NCBI RefSeq assembly: GCF_947499265.1
Contig: NZ_CANMNK010000012.1
Span: 30,324-94,323, forward strand
DNA: 64,000 bases
Source: an uncultured Roseobacter sp.
Lineage (GTDB): Bacteria > Pseudomonadota > Alphaproteobacteria > Rhodobacterales > Rhodobacteraceae
Reading direction: 5' to 3'
Shown here: piece by piece, positions 18,673-27,216 of the stretch
Layout of the letters: every line of letters starts with the position of its first letter
Position numbering within the stretch: the first letter of the stretch is position 1
Translations under genes and position numbers: made by a program
Notes under the pieces: model-generated
What the model saw: the letters and a program-made list of their open reading frames with translations, nothing else
Database searches by the model: none
What the model was told of the DNA's origin: nothing

Positions 18673-19359
18673 ATGACGACCCCCCAGCCGCCCCTCCCCT
18701 CTCCCCTCGCCACCGCCCTGCGGCAGCAATGGGCGATTGTGGTGGTGATCGTGATCTGCACCCTGATCGAGACCACGCTGAGCCTGGGCGACATTGGCCT
18801 GCTGCCCGTGGGGCGCGTGCGCCAGACGGTCTATGAATTCTTCGGCTTCTGGCCCGGGCTCCTGGGGCGCTGGACCCCGAACTACCCGCTGCAGCCCTAT
18901 ACGATGTTTGTCACCTACTCCTTTTTGCACAGCGGGCCGGTGCACCTCGCGGTCAATATGCTCACCCTCTACAGCCTGGGGCGCGTGGTGCTGGACCGGG
19001 TCGGCACCTTTGGCTTCGTCTTTCTCTATACCGCTGCGGTGCTGGGCGGCGCGCTGGGGTTCGGGCTGCTGGCCAAGACCACCAGCCCGATGGTGGGCGC
19101 CTCGGGCGGGCTCTTCGGGCTGGCGGGCGGCGTTCTGGCCTGGAATTACGTGGACCGGTTCAGCGCGGCGCGGCGGCTCTGGCCCGTCGGGCGCGCGGTC
19201 ACCGGGCTGCTGGCGCTGAACCTGATCCTGTGGTGGCTGATGGATGGTTTGCTGGCCTGGCAGACCCATCTGGGCGGGTTTCTGGCCGGTTGGGTGGCCG
19301 CCCTGCTGGTCGATCCCCGCAGCATTGTGGCGGAAAATCAGGGCGATTCCCCCGACTGA
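18673..19359 (+). CDS. Rhomboid-family intramembrane serine protease
   Basis: A 228-residue protein with about six membrane helices. The rhomboid catalytic dyad is intact: Ser144 in GASGG and His199 in THLGGFLAGW. The HLAVN element (H91, N95) that stabilises the oxyanion is also present. Rhomboids cut membrane-spanning substrates within the bilayer. Located 76 bp after the outer-membrane barrel gene and pointing the same way, it may process a component of the export or exosortase system. It is a general rhomboid by sequence; I see nothing that identifies it as a rhombosortase, and no GlyGly-CTERM protein is present. Confidence 0.87.
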   Translation: MTTPQPPLPSPLATALRQQWAIVVVIVICTLIETTLSLGDIGLLPVGRVRQTVYEFFGFWPGLLGRWTPNYPLQPYTMFVTYSFLHSGPVHLAVNMLTLYSLGRVVLDRVGTFGFVFLYTAAVLGGALGFGLLAKTTSPMVGASGGLFGLAGGVLAWNYVDRFSAARRLWPVGRAVTGLLALNLILWWLMDGLLAWQTHLGGFLAGWVAALLVDPRSIVAENQGDSPD

Positions 19360-19530
19360 TTGTTGCCGGATGCGCGCCCTATTGCCCAGATCGGGCCTCA
19401 CTGGCCGCATCCTGCAGACCATCTTTATGCCATAATGCGGGCTTGCCGGGGTTTTTTGCCCATCACACAGTCGTGAAACCCAATGCGGGAACCACCCGCA
19501 AGTGGCAAAAATAAAAATAGTTAACGCCTT

Positions 19531-19545
19531 AAACCATTATGGTTT
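19531..19545. promoter_or_regulatory. Perfect 15-bp palindrome, operator-like
   Basis: AAACCAT-T-ATGGTTT is a perfect inverted repeat around a single central base, too tight for a terminator loop. It lies in the AT-rich gap between the rhomboid and beta-helix genes and looks like a dimeric repressor site. Its regulator is unknown. Confidence 0.4.
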
Positions 19546-19840
19546 CCGAACCCGAAACGATCGGTGCCATGATGTTTGCATGCTTTACCCAACGTCACGC
19601 CCCAAATGTTAATTTTCCTACCCCGGCGTCATCGGTGGAATCCTGCCTACTTATGAGTGAATTCCCGCCCCTCAGAGCCAGCTATGGTTGGATTTGAGGG
19701 GTTCTACCGATAGGCAATTTGAAAAAGCCAACGACAAGCATGAATTGGAAACAGGTCTTCAACCACATTCCTGCCATAAAATGAGCAGCCTTCAACCACA
19801 GCGTTTTCCACAATGCACCATAAAGCACGGTCATGGACCG

Positions 19841-19855
19841 TTAACCTATCGTTAA
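19841..19855 (+). promoter_or_regulatory. CtrA-type binding site (TTAA-N7-TTAA)
   Basis: TTAA at 19841-19844 and TTAA at 19852-19855 are separated by exactly seven bases. This is the full CtrA recognition pattern known in Alphaproteobacteria. It sits 74 bp before the likely ATG at 19929 of the exported beta-helix protein. Only two perfect copies were seen by eye in the window; the other is before the VPLPA-CTERM gene. Confidence 0.6.
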
Positions 19856-19928
19856 TGTTACGGACGGAAGCAAACAATGACTTCAATTTTTACCGGTGCA
19901 ATGGCCTACTGCGGCCATGAGAGAGTTA

Positions 19929-22900
19929 ATGAGTCAGAGTTTATCATCTCAGCGAAAACCACGGTCCTTTCGGGGGACCATTAGAATGCTGGGCCTGTTG
20001 TTTGGGCTGCTCGGCAGCCTGTCGTTTGCCGGCATGGCCGGTGCCTCCAAGGATGCAGACGGAGAAGAGGTTCTCTCTGCTGACGCATCCCCAAACCCCG
20101 ACGCGTCCCCCGCCCCTAAATCGGTACCAAACCCCGACGCCCTGGCCGCACCCGTCAATCCGGACGCGCCGGATCCTGATGCCGTTGCGGCCCCCGCGAC
20201 GCCGGACACACCCGATCCCGACGCTGTCGCGGCCCCGGCAAATCCGGACGCGCCGGACCCGGTCGATGACGATGTCGTCGTTGTGGATCCGCCCGTACCG
20301 GCCCCCACACCGGTTGCAGCCCCCGCCCCCTCCCCTGATGATGTCGTTCCCACCCCGACACCCACCCCGACGCCCACGCCGACACCGGTTCAGACGCCCG
20401 GAACGCCGAATTCCGATGTCACCATCAGCACCGCGCTGTCTGACGATTTCACGGCCACGGTCATGCAGGGCCGTGTGGCAACGCTGGAACTGCCCGATGA
20501 TGATGTCGCCTCGGTGCGGATGATCTCGGGCCCCGAGTACGGCAATGTCACGGTCAACCCCGACAATACCCTGGCCGTGGTCCTGACCGGCACCAAGAGC
20601 ACCGATGATCTGTCGTTCGAGTTTGAGATCACCCATGACGATGGCAGCACCAGCGCCCATACCGCCAATCTGGACGTGACAGAGGGCCTGCAAAAGGCGG
20701 GCTGGGGTCTGGGCGATTTCTACATGCTGGAGACCGACGAAGACGACAACATCGTCGTGGAGCACGGTGAGAACCACCGCAAGGTCTATGTTTCCGGCGA
20801 CGACGATGCCCTGACCCTTGCCGATATCGCCGCCCTTGAAGGCAAGGACGTTAGCAAGATCAACCAGAACTTCTTCCGCCACAACACCGAATACGGCGCC
20901 ACCGAAGACATGGCGCTGGCCGAGGATGCGGCGGACCTTGCCTGGCGGGCCAACAGCGGCTGGAGCACGAAGAATTCGATAAAAGATCCGACATCCAACT
21001 GGCTGCTCTTTGAAAAAGGGTATGAATACAACGACATACGGATCATGACAGAGGGCGAATCCGAGCTGAACCCGACCTATATCGGCAGCTACGGCGAAGG
21101 CGACCGGCCCATCATCTACGACCGGTTGAGCTCCACCAAGGAAGGTGTGGATCACATCGTCATCCAGGGCCTCGACATCCGCGGTGGTGCGGCCATGCTC
21201 GTGGGCCAGGACGTGCTCTTTGATGACCTGCATTTCTCGGAAACCGAGGTCAACATCCAGGGCATCGACGGCTTCACCATGCGCAACTCGCAGATCATCG
21301 ATGTGTGGAACGAAGACCCCCGCAAGGGCGACACTTGGTCGCCGCATGCGGACCGTGAAAGCGGCATCTACATGGCCCGCGTCGATGGCGCGCTCTTCGA
21401 GAACAACTTCTTTGACCACAACGGCTGGGAAGACGGCTACGACTACAATCTGGACGGGGATGCGCCGCAGCCGCCCAGCATGTTCAGCCACAATGTCTAT
21501 TTCGCCTCTGCCAACCGCGATGTCACCTTCCGCGACAACATCGTCATGCGCGGCGCGGCAACGGGTGTGCAGATGCGCCCCGGCGGGGTCATCGAGGACA
21601 ATGTGTTCCTTGACAACAACAGCGGCATCCTGCTGGCCGGTGGCGGCTATTCGGATGCGGGGAACTACTCGCTCTTCACCGACAACCTGATCACCTCCGG
21701 CGCGCATAAGACGACCTCCGAAGGCACCGGGGCCCGGACCCAGGGGGTGGTCAACAAGACCCAGCTGACAACGCTGATGGACAACATCGTGACCCATCTG
21801 GCGGATCCCAACGACCCCAACGGGCTGGACGGCAAGGGGCTCACCCAGAACCCGCTGCACCATCATGACAGCAAGGTGTTCTACGACGATACCATTGTCT
21901 ACAACTGGGCGGGCAAGACAGATCATGCGCAGCGCTTCGAGCAGAACAATTCCAACATCGATGGGCTGAACACCGATATTCTGGATGAAACCACCATTCA
22001 GAACTTCACTGCCAACCTTTTGGGCAAGGACACGGCCACCATCGGCGATCTGGCGGATTACCTGCGCGGGCAAGCCGATGGCAGCCTGGATGATGTGGTC
22101 GATGCCGACCTGATTATCCAGTTCTTCCAGACCGGGTTCGGCCTGCAGACCGCCCTGCGCTCGGAGGCCGAAACCCTGCGGTTCATCCCCGATGAGCTGG
22201 GCGATGGCGTGCGCTGGGACAACCGGCTCAACTGGTCCACCGAGGACCTGCCCGGCACCCAGGACGGCGACAGCGTCGATCTGGCGGGCAACTGGGTCTA
22301 TTACGGCGGCACCAACCGGATCGAGGATCTCGACTTCGGCGAGGGCGGCAAGCTCTTTGTCACCCATGGCTACCTTGAGATCGAAGGCGATCTGCGGGTG
22401 GGCGACGCCGGTGCGGATCTCAACATCGACCGTGCGGGCCAGTTCTGGACCGACGGCTATACAGATCAGGACCTGCTGAGCATCAATGCGGATGGCGGTC
22501 GCTTTGCCAATACCGGCCTCTTTACCGGCAATACCGAGCTGACAGTGACGGATAACGCCCAGGTCATTCTGGCCAGCGATGGTGCGGATTTCGTTCTGAA
22601 CGACGACAGCCGCATCGAGATCGTCGGCGGCGACACCAAGGTCGGCTTTGACGGTGCGGAAAACGGCACCGGGGTGCTGCTGATGGCGGATGACGCCACG
22701 CTGAGCTTCACCGCCGAAGACGGCGAGATTGGCCAGATCCGCGAGTTCTACAGCGGTCATTTCTCGGACGGCAAAGGCATCCAGTCCGGGATCAACCTCG
22801 GGGATGCGACGCTTGATCTGGATGTCACGCATCTTGCGGGCGGCACGGAATCCACTTTGATCAGCGTGGATGAACTCATCGGGGCCTTTGGGGACATCAA

Positions 22901-23144
22901 CATCACCGGACTTGGTGCCAAGCAGGATGCGAGCATCATCGTGGATTATGAAACCGATCAGGTTCTGCTCAACCTTGGCGAGGCCGGGGTCGGATCAGGA
23001 TCGCAGCGCGTCTACACCAAGGGCGATGCCAATGATGCGCAGGCCAATGACGATCTCTGGGATGCCCTGACAAACGGGCATGGCATCTACCCCGAGGATC
23101 TGCCGGCGGATATTCCGGATGATCCGGATATGATCGACGTCTGA
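19929..23144 (+). CDS. Very large exported parallel beta-helix protein with Pro/Asp-rich linker
   Basis: About 1071 residues from the ATG at 19929 (a GTG at 19896 would add 11). A signal-like hydrophobic stretch MLGLLFGLLGSLSF (about 20-33) is followed by a low-complexity linker (about 50-150) of repeated PDP and NPDA units and a PT repeat. Next comes a cadherin-like beta domain. A right-handed beta-helix region follows (about 390-640), with short repeats such as DNVFLDNNSGILLAGG. A C-terminal beta-solenoid region (about 750-1040) closes the protein. Polysaccharide lyases, epimerases and phage tailspikes share such folds, but I see no catalytic signature. It is a paralogue of the protein at 41615-44482. 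A CtrA-type site precedes it and a terminator follows. Confidence 0.8.
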   Translation: MSQSLSSQRKPRSFRGTIRMLGLLFGLLGSLSFAGMAGASKDADGEEVLSADASPNPDASPAPKSVPNPDALAAPVNPDAPDPDAVAAPATPDTPDPDAVAAPANPDAPDPVDDDVVVVDPPVPAPTPVAAPAPSPDDVVPTPTPTPTPTPTPVQTPGTPNSDVTISTALSDDFTATVMQGRVATLELPDDDVASVRMISGPEYGNVTVNPDNTLAVVLTGTKSTDDLSFEFEITHDDGSTSAHTANLDVTEGLQKAGWGLGDFYMLETDEDDNIVVEHGENHRKVYVSGDDDALTLADIAALEGKDVSKINQNFFRHNTEYGATEDMALAEDAADLAWRANSGWSTKNSIKDPTSNWLLFEKGYEYNDIRIMTEGESELNPTYIGSYGEGDRPIIYDRLSSTKEGVDHIVIQGLDIRGGAAMLVGQDVLFDDLHFSETEVNIQGIDGFTMRNSQIIDVWNEDPRKGDTWSPHADRESGIYMARVDGALFENNFFDHNGWEDGYDYNLDGDAPQPPSMFSHNVYFASANRDVTFRDNIVMRGAATGVQMRPGGVIEDNVFLDNNSGILLAGGGYSDAGNYSLFTDNLITSGAHKTTSEGTGARTQGVVNKTQLTTLMDNIVTHLADPNDPNGLDGKGLTQNPLHHHDSKVFYDDTIVYNWAGKTDHAQRFEQNNSNIDGLNTDILDETTIQNFTANLLGKDTATIGDLADYLRGQADGSLDDVVDADLIIQFFQTGFGLQTALRSEAETLRFIPDELGDGVRWDNRLNWSTEDLPGTQDGDSVDLAGNWVYYGGTNRIEDLDFGEGGKLFVTHGYLEIEGDLRVGDAGADLNIDRAGQFWTDGYTDQDLLSINADGGRFANTGLFTGNTELTVTDNAQVILASDGADFVLNDDSRIEIVGGDTKVGFDGAENGTGVLLMADDATLSFTAEDGEIGQIREFYSGHFSDGKGIQSGINLGDATLDLDVTHLAGGTESTLISVDELIGAFGDINITGLGAKQDASIIVDYETDQVLLNLGEAGVGSGSQRVYTKGDANDAQANDDLWDALTNGHGIYPEDLPADIPDDPDMIDV

Positions 23145-23149
23145 TCTCT

Positions 23150-23163
23150 TTTCGCACGCGAAA
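23150..23163. promoter_or_regulatory. Candidate parS site 1
   Basis: TTTCGC-AC-GCGAAA, a 14-bp palindrome with two central bases, lies just after the stop of the beta-helix gene. It is the exact reverse complement of the element at 23296-23309 next to parB. ParB sites are typically palindromes of this size close to parAB. Confidence 0.5.
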
Positions 23164-23231
23164 GGTTTTCCGCTAAACGCCTGATAACGCGCGATATATT
23201 GCGCCTCACAGCGGAAACCGCAGACCTGAAT

Positions 23232-23267
23232 AAAAAACGCCCCTCCATTTCGAGAGGGGCGTTTTTC
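23232..23267. terminator. Bidirectional rho-independent terminator between the beta-helix gene and parB
   Basis: ACGCCCCTC (23237-23245) pairs with GAGGGGCGT (23254-23262) across an 8-nt loop. It is flanked by an A run on the left and a T run on the right, so it can stop transcription from both converging genes. Confidence 0.85.
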
Positions 23268-23295
23268 TTTGTTATCAGCATGTTGGCCGATTTCT

Positions 23296-23309
23296 TTTCG
23301 CGTGCGAAA
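23296..23309. promoter_or_regulatory. Candidate parS site 2, adjacent to parB stop
   Basis: TTTCGC-GT-GCGAAA ends two bases before the parB stop codon and is an inverted copy of the element at 23150-23163. The pair brackets the terminator. The roseobacter literature describes palindromic partition sites beside plasmid parAB genes, so this is a reasonable centromere candidate. Confidence 0.5.
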
Positions 23310-23311
23310 CC

Positions 23312-24316
23312 TCAGCGCTGCGCCAGCCAGGCCTCCAGATCGCGGCGCAGGTCCTCCGTGACCCCCTGCCCCGTGAGCACCAGCCGCCCTTTGCGCGCCT
23401 CCAACTGGACGCCGGGCACCACCTCCGGCGTGGCGGATCTGGCCGGGGTCTTGCGCAGCGCCCGCTCCAGCGCCGCACGCTCGGCCTCGGCACTCTCCGG
23501 AGGGGTCTTGCGCAGTGCCCCCTTCAGACGCGCTGCAAAGCCGCTCTCCGCCTCTGTGGCGGCCACCAGCGCCAGCCCCAGTCGTTCCGGGATCGCCGTG
23601 GGGAACCGCAGCACATCGCCAAGCGCCTCATGCAGCCGCACGAAAGAGCCGATCTTGGAGCGTTTGGCCGGGGCAGCATTGGCAAAAAGTGTCTGGATCG
23701 CGCGGGCGGGCGTCGGGTAAACCCCCAGCCGCACCGCCTCGCAGGCCAGATGCGCGCGCTCGTAGAAGGACAGGTTGGTGCGGATCTCGTTTTCCTCGAC
23801 CATCGCCACATAACCGTCGGACACCGTGTCGATGGGTTTGATCAGCGCCTCGATGATTGCAAAGCGCGGATCATTGGTCTCCTCCAGCAACGCCCGCAGC
23901 GCATGCAGCCGCCGCCAGCCCGAGATCAGCCCGTAGGACCCCTGCCCCAGCTCCACCACCTCAATCGGCGTCTGTTGGCCACGGGCCGCGAGGCTGGCCT
24001 TCAGGCTCGCCATCTCCTGCGGGTCGCTGACCATGCGGTCGCGCACCATGTGGCGTTCGGAAATCGCCTCCAGCGGCAGCGATTGCACCAGACGGCCCTG
24101 CGTGCGGGCTTCGCGCATCTCATCGGCCAGCGCATCGAGTGCGGATTGCGCCGCGGCATCGCCAGCCACCTGGGCAATGGGCGCGCGCGACACCGGCTTG
24201 GGGGCGACGCCCATGGGGTAGCTGGGAAAAGCTGATTTGGTCTCTAATGCGGGCGTAACAGTCTCTGTGGGGGCTGTCAGACCGGGCGCGGGGGTCAGTC
24301 TTTTGCGTTTGGCCAT
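23312..24316 (-). CDS. parB: ParB/RepB-type plasmid partition protein
   Basis: A 334-residue ParB-family DNA-binding protein. The N-terminal nuclease-like ParB domain shows PLEAISERHMVRDRMV and GLISGWRRLHAL (about 80-155), equivalents of ParB boxes I and II. Then ENEIRTNLSFYERA leads into the helix-turn-helix region. The C terminus contains two similar LRKTP-containing stretches (about 270 and 288). It would bind the flanking palindromes and load onto DNA for ParA-driven segregation. It follows parA with a 76-bp gap, a normal parAB operon. Confidence 0.9.
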   Translation of the reverse strand: MAKRKRLTPAPGLTAPTETVTPALETKSAFPSYPMGVAPKPVSRAPIAQVAGDAAAQSALDALADEMREARTQGRLVQSLPLEAISERHMVRDRMVSDPQEMASLKASLAARGQQTPIEVVELGQGSYGLISGWRRLHALRALLEETNDPRFAIIEALIKPIDTVSDGYVAMVEENEIRTNLSFYERAHLACEAVRLGVYPTPARAIQTLFANAAPAKRSKIGSFVRLHEALGDVLRFPTAIPERLGLALVAATEAESGFAARLKGALRKTPPESAEAERAALERALRKTPARSATPEVVPGVQLEARKGRLVLTGQGVTEDLRRDLEAWLAQR

Positions 24317-24392
24317 GGGGTGTCCTTTGCGAGTGCAGCGGCCGGTATCGCCGCCATCGGGTCAGAATTTTGCAAACGAGGCGCGCGCACCA

Positions 24393-25775
24393 TCATTCCG
24401 CCGCCTGTGCTGCGGCCTGTTCATCACGCCGCCAGATGCCCAGCAGCAGCGTCTTGAAGGCGGCATAGGTCTCATCGAAGGTCGCGCGCCCCCGCACGTA
24501 GGTCTCCCGGTTGAAATCGCGGTAGTCGGCCTCGTAGATGCCATTCACGCTTTCGCCCGCCTGTCCGATCAGCGCGGTGAAATCCTGCCGGTAAGGCGAG
24601 ATGGTCCGCCCGAGATAAGCCTGGATGAGACCGGCCATTTCGGCCTGCTGCGCGCCGTCATAGCGGGTGATGACCGCGCGCACCGCATCCCACTCAAAGG
24701 CCATCTCTGGCCGCCCCAGGGCGCGTGCAGCGGTGTTTTCGCTGCTCTCGATCGACTGGAAGGTGGAATGCAGCATGTCAAAGAACCGCCCGGTGCTGTC
24801 GAACTCCAGAAACGATGCGCCCAGAGGCACCAGCAGGATGTCCGCCGCCGAGAGCCCGTTGATCGTGAGGTACCCCAGGGCAGGGGGCGTATCGAGGAAC
24901 ACCAGATCGTAATCATCCAGCACCCCGTCGGCGGCCAGAATGTCCCCCAGGGCGTCCCAGAGCTTCCAGCCGCGGCTCTGCATGCGCCAAACGGGGATCT
25001 GGAACTCCGACCAATAAAGATTGAGCTGCGCGCCAATGAGATCGATGTTGGGCCAGTGGGTATTCTGGATCACATCCGCGGTTTTCACCCCCATCGCCTC
25101 CGAGAGCGTGTCATCAAGGGGCAGGGGGGCCTCACCGCGGTCGAGACGGCGCTGATTGTCCGCCTGCAGGGTCTGCCCGTAATGCCGCGCCAGCAGCGGA
25201 AAGACGGTGGCCCATTCATCGGCCACCTGCCCGCCAAAGATCGAGGTCATCGAGCCCTGGCTGTCCAGATCCACCATCAGCACCCGGTAGCCATCCAGCG
25301 CCGCTGACATCGCCAGATGCGCGCAAGTCGAGGTCTTGCCGACCCCGCCCTTGAAATTCGCCACCGCCACGATTTTCGCAGGCTGCCCCTTGGGGCGGTA
25401 GGGGATATAGTCCTTGGCCTTGGAGCCTTCCGCCCCGAAATGTGCGCGCAGCCGCAGCACCTCTTCGAGCGTGAACCATTTCGCCCCGCCCTCAGTCTCG
25501 GAGCGGCCCTGCGGCAGATCGGGGTTCTGACGCAGCACCCGGCGGAAATGGGCGGGGGCCACGGGGATCAGATATTTGGTGATCTCCCAGGTTGAAAACC
25601 GCCGCAGCTGCTTGCGCCCGGTATCGTCCATGCCGCGCCCGGCGAGATCGGAGCGCCCCTGCTGACAGGCCTGCGCGATCTGGGCAAACCCACTGGTATC
25701 GGTGGGGGCATCCAGCTGCGCAAAAGCCGCATCCGGAGAGATGTTGAAATAAGGGGGCGGGAGATCACTGCTCAT
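24393..25775 (-). CDS. parA: ParA-type plasmid partition ATPase
   Basis: A 460-residue partition ATPase. About 130 N-terminal residues carry a probable MerR-like DNA-binding segment (FSTWEITKYLIPVAPAHFRR near 60-80), as in large type Ia ParA/RepA proteins that repress their own operon. The ATPase domain has the deviant Walker A FKGGVGKTS (141-149), Walker A' VLMVDLDSQGS and Walker B DLVFLDTPPALG. It segregates plasmid copies together with ParB. The gene is divergent from repA, with the iteron origin between them. Short palindromes just upstream may be its operator. Confidence 0.92.
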   Translation of the reverse strand: MSSDLPPPYFNISPDAAFAQLDAPTDTSGFAQIAQACQQGRSDLAGRGMDDTGRKQLRRFSTWEITKYLIPVAPAHFRRVLRQNPDLPQGRSETEGGAKWFTLEEVLRLRAHFGAEGSKAKDYIPYRPKGQPAKIVAVANFKGGVGKTSTCAHLAMSAALDGYRVLMVDLDSQGSMTSIFGGQVADEWATVFPLLARHYGQTLQADNQRRLDRGEAPLPLDDTLSEAMGVKTADVIQNTHWPNIDLIGAQLNLYWSEFQIPVWRMQSRGWKLWDALGDILAADGVLDDYDLVFLDTPPALGYLTINGLSAADILLVPLGASFLEFDSTGRFFDMLHSTFQSIESSENTAARALGRPEMAFEWDAVRAVITRYDGAQQAEMAGLIQAYLGRTISPYRQDFTALIGQAGESVNGIYEADYRDFNRETYVRGRATFDETYAAFKTLLLGIWRRDEQAAAQAAE

Positions 25776-25800
25776 GAGATGCCTCGCATATGTTATATGT

Positions 25801-25810
25801 TTTCATGAAA
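25801..25810. promoter_or_regulatory. Palindrome upstream of parA, probable autoregulatory operator
   Basis: TTTCATGAAA is a perfect palindrome 26 bp before the parA start, followed by a second CATGAAAG half at about 25815. Large ParA proteins with N-terminal DNA-binding domains commonly repress from such sites; that use here is inferred. Confidence 0.4.
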
Positions 25811-26020
25811 GTACCATGAAAGCTGTCACATGCAAAGGAAATCGATACACCCTTCTTCTTTTCTCAGTAAAAACAAGGGCTCTGCAGGGCGGATCAGCTA
25901 TTTTGACAGGATCCTTTGATCTTTTTTTGTTATGTATGGGTTATTTAAGAGTTACGGGACAAGCCTTGTCTTTGCTGGGCCATAAAAACAACGGGGTTGC
26001 GCGGGTTTTTGCAAAGGGGG

Positions 26021-26086
26021 GTGACTCTGATCCCCCGATAAAGTGACTCCGATCCATCGTTCAGATGACTCCGATCCCCCGATGCC
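26021..26086 (+). repeat. Three tandem 22-bp iterons
   Basis: Copies begin at 26021, 26043 and 26065, exactly 22 bp (two helical turns) apart. They share TGACTCYGATCC followed by a more variable half; copies 1 and 3 agree best (CCCCGAT). They are the likely binding sites for the RepA initiator. Confidence 0.8.
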
Positions 26087-26104
26087 CGCTCTGGACGCAG
26101 CGCC

Positions 26105-26113
26105 TGTGGATAA
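26105..26113 (-). promoter_or_regulatory. Perfect DnaA box
   Basis: TGTGGATAA is the reverse complement of the consensus DnaA box TTATCCACA. It lies 18 bp after the iterons, as expected in an iteron plasmid origin. Confidence 0.75.
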
Positions 26114-26202
26114 CTAGGGTGGGTGTCAATGAAACGACGAATCCCGAAAATGGGATCGCGGGGCGCAAAACGCGCCATTGAGCAGAAGAGCAGGACAGTC
26201 GG

Positions 26203-27216
26203 ATGAGCAGGACGGCAGGGCAGGGGGCGCTCCCCCAGCAGACACGTGATTTTTTTGTCTGCGACTTTTTCGGGGTCAGTCCGAAACATGATCTGGCCAG
26301 CATGGAACATCCCATCTTTTCGCTCTCTACCCGGCCCGACCGGCGGATCCTGAACTACACCCACAATGACGCGGAGATCACCGTGACCCCCAGCGTGAAG
26401 GGGCGCGCGACAATCTTCGATGCGGACATCCTGATCTTCTGCATCAGCCAGCTGATGGCGGCGATCAATGCGGGCAAGCCCACCTCGCGCACGCTGACGC
26501 TGACGGCGCATGATCTGCTGCAGGCCACGGGGCGCGAAACCTCCGGGGACAGCTACCGGCGTTTGCGCGATGCCTTCGAGCGGCTGGCCGGCACCCGCAT
26601 CACCACCAACATCGCCACCGGGCCCAAGGGCGACCCGACGCTGGTGACGACCGGCTTTGGCCTGATCGAAAGCTGGGAGATCGTGCGCAAGACCCGGGCG
26701 GGGCGCATGGTCAGCGTTACGGTGCGCCTGTCGGAATGGCTGTATAACGCAGTGCTGTCGAAATCGGTGCTGACGCTCAACCGCGCCTATTTCAGTCTGC
26801 GCAAACCGCTGGAGCGGCGGCTTTACGAGCTGGCGCGCAAACATTGCGGCAAACAGCCCGAATGGCGGGTCTCGGTTGAAACGCTGCTGAAGAAATCCGG
26901 CTCCACCAGCCCGCGCCGGGTGTTCCGCGCCATGCTGCGGGAGATCATCCGCGCCGACACGCTGCCCGATTACCTGCTGGTGGAAGAGCCGGGCGATGTC
27001 ATCTCGGTCACGCCGCGCGCAGAGGTGATCGAGCCGGGCAGTGACCCCATCCTGCCGCCCGAAGCGCTGGAGGCCGCCCGCGCCCTGAGGCCTGGGGCGG
27101 ATGTCTACGCGCTGGAGGCGGAATGGCGCGCACACTGGCGCCGGACCGGAGCGAAACGGCTGCGGACACCGCAGAAAGTGTTTCTGGAATGGGTATCCAA
27201 CCTGGAGTTGAAATAG
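26203..27216 (+). CDS. repA: RepA-type plasmid replication initiator (RPA family)
   Basis: A 337-residue replication initiator of the RepA/RPA type found on roseobacter plasmids. LSTRPDRRILNYTHNDAEI and the DADILIFCISQL helix are typical of its N-terminal half. Winged-helix segments follow (SYRRLRDAFERLAGTRITT; LNRAYFSLRKPLERRLYELA). It would bind the iterons just upstream and recruit DnaA and helicase. The ATG at 26203 has AGGAC about seven bases upstream. Together with divergent parAB it makes a complete replication-partition module, so the window is probably part of an extrachromosomal element. An integrated plasmid cannot be excluded. Confidence 0.9.
   Translation: MSRTAGQGALPQQTRDFFVCDFFGVSPKHDLASMEHPIFSLSTRPDRRILNYTHNDAEITVTPSVKGRATIFDADILIFCISQLMAAINAGKPTSRTLTLTAHDLLQATGRETSGDSYRRLRDAFERLAGTRITTNIATGPKGDPTLVTTGFGLIESWEIVRKTRAGRMVSVTVRLSEWLYNAVLSKSVLTLNRAYFSLRKPLERRLYELARKHCGKQPEWRVSVETLLKKSGSTSPRRVFRAMLREIIRADTLPDYLLVEEPGDVISVTPRAEVIEPGSDPILPPEALEAARALRPGADVYALEAEWRAHWRRTGAKRLRTPQKVFLEWVSNLELK

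Larger units (their letters stand above)
19360..19928. other. AT-rich upstream region of the large exported beta-helix gene
   Basis: About 570 bp with no convincing gene. It contains a perfect palindrome at 19531-19545 and a CtrA-type site at 19841-19855, listed separately. The start of the downstream gene is also uncertain within this region (GTG 19896, ATG 19917 or ATG 19929). Confidence 0.5.
25776..26202. other. Plasmid origin region (oriV) between parA and repA
   Basis: A 427-bp region without a gene. From left to right: the palindrome TTTCATGAAA (25801-25810) with CATATGTTATATG before it, probably the parA operator; an AT-rich stretch (about 25850-25960) with a possible -35 element TTGACA at 25903-25908; three 22-bp iterons (26021-26086); and a perfect DnaA box (26105-26113). 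This is the standard anatomy of an iteron-controlled theta origin, directly upstream of the initiator gene. Confidence 0.75.

Noticed and set aside
18673..19359. Rhomboid as a rhombosortase
   Set aside because: No GlyGly-CTERM substrate is visible and the sequence shows only general rhomboid motifs.
19944..22832. A 962-codon open frame on the minus strand
   Set aside because: It is antisense to the exported beta-helix gene; its composition is that of a codon-phase shadow, and the plus-strand protein has clear domains and a paralogue.
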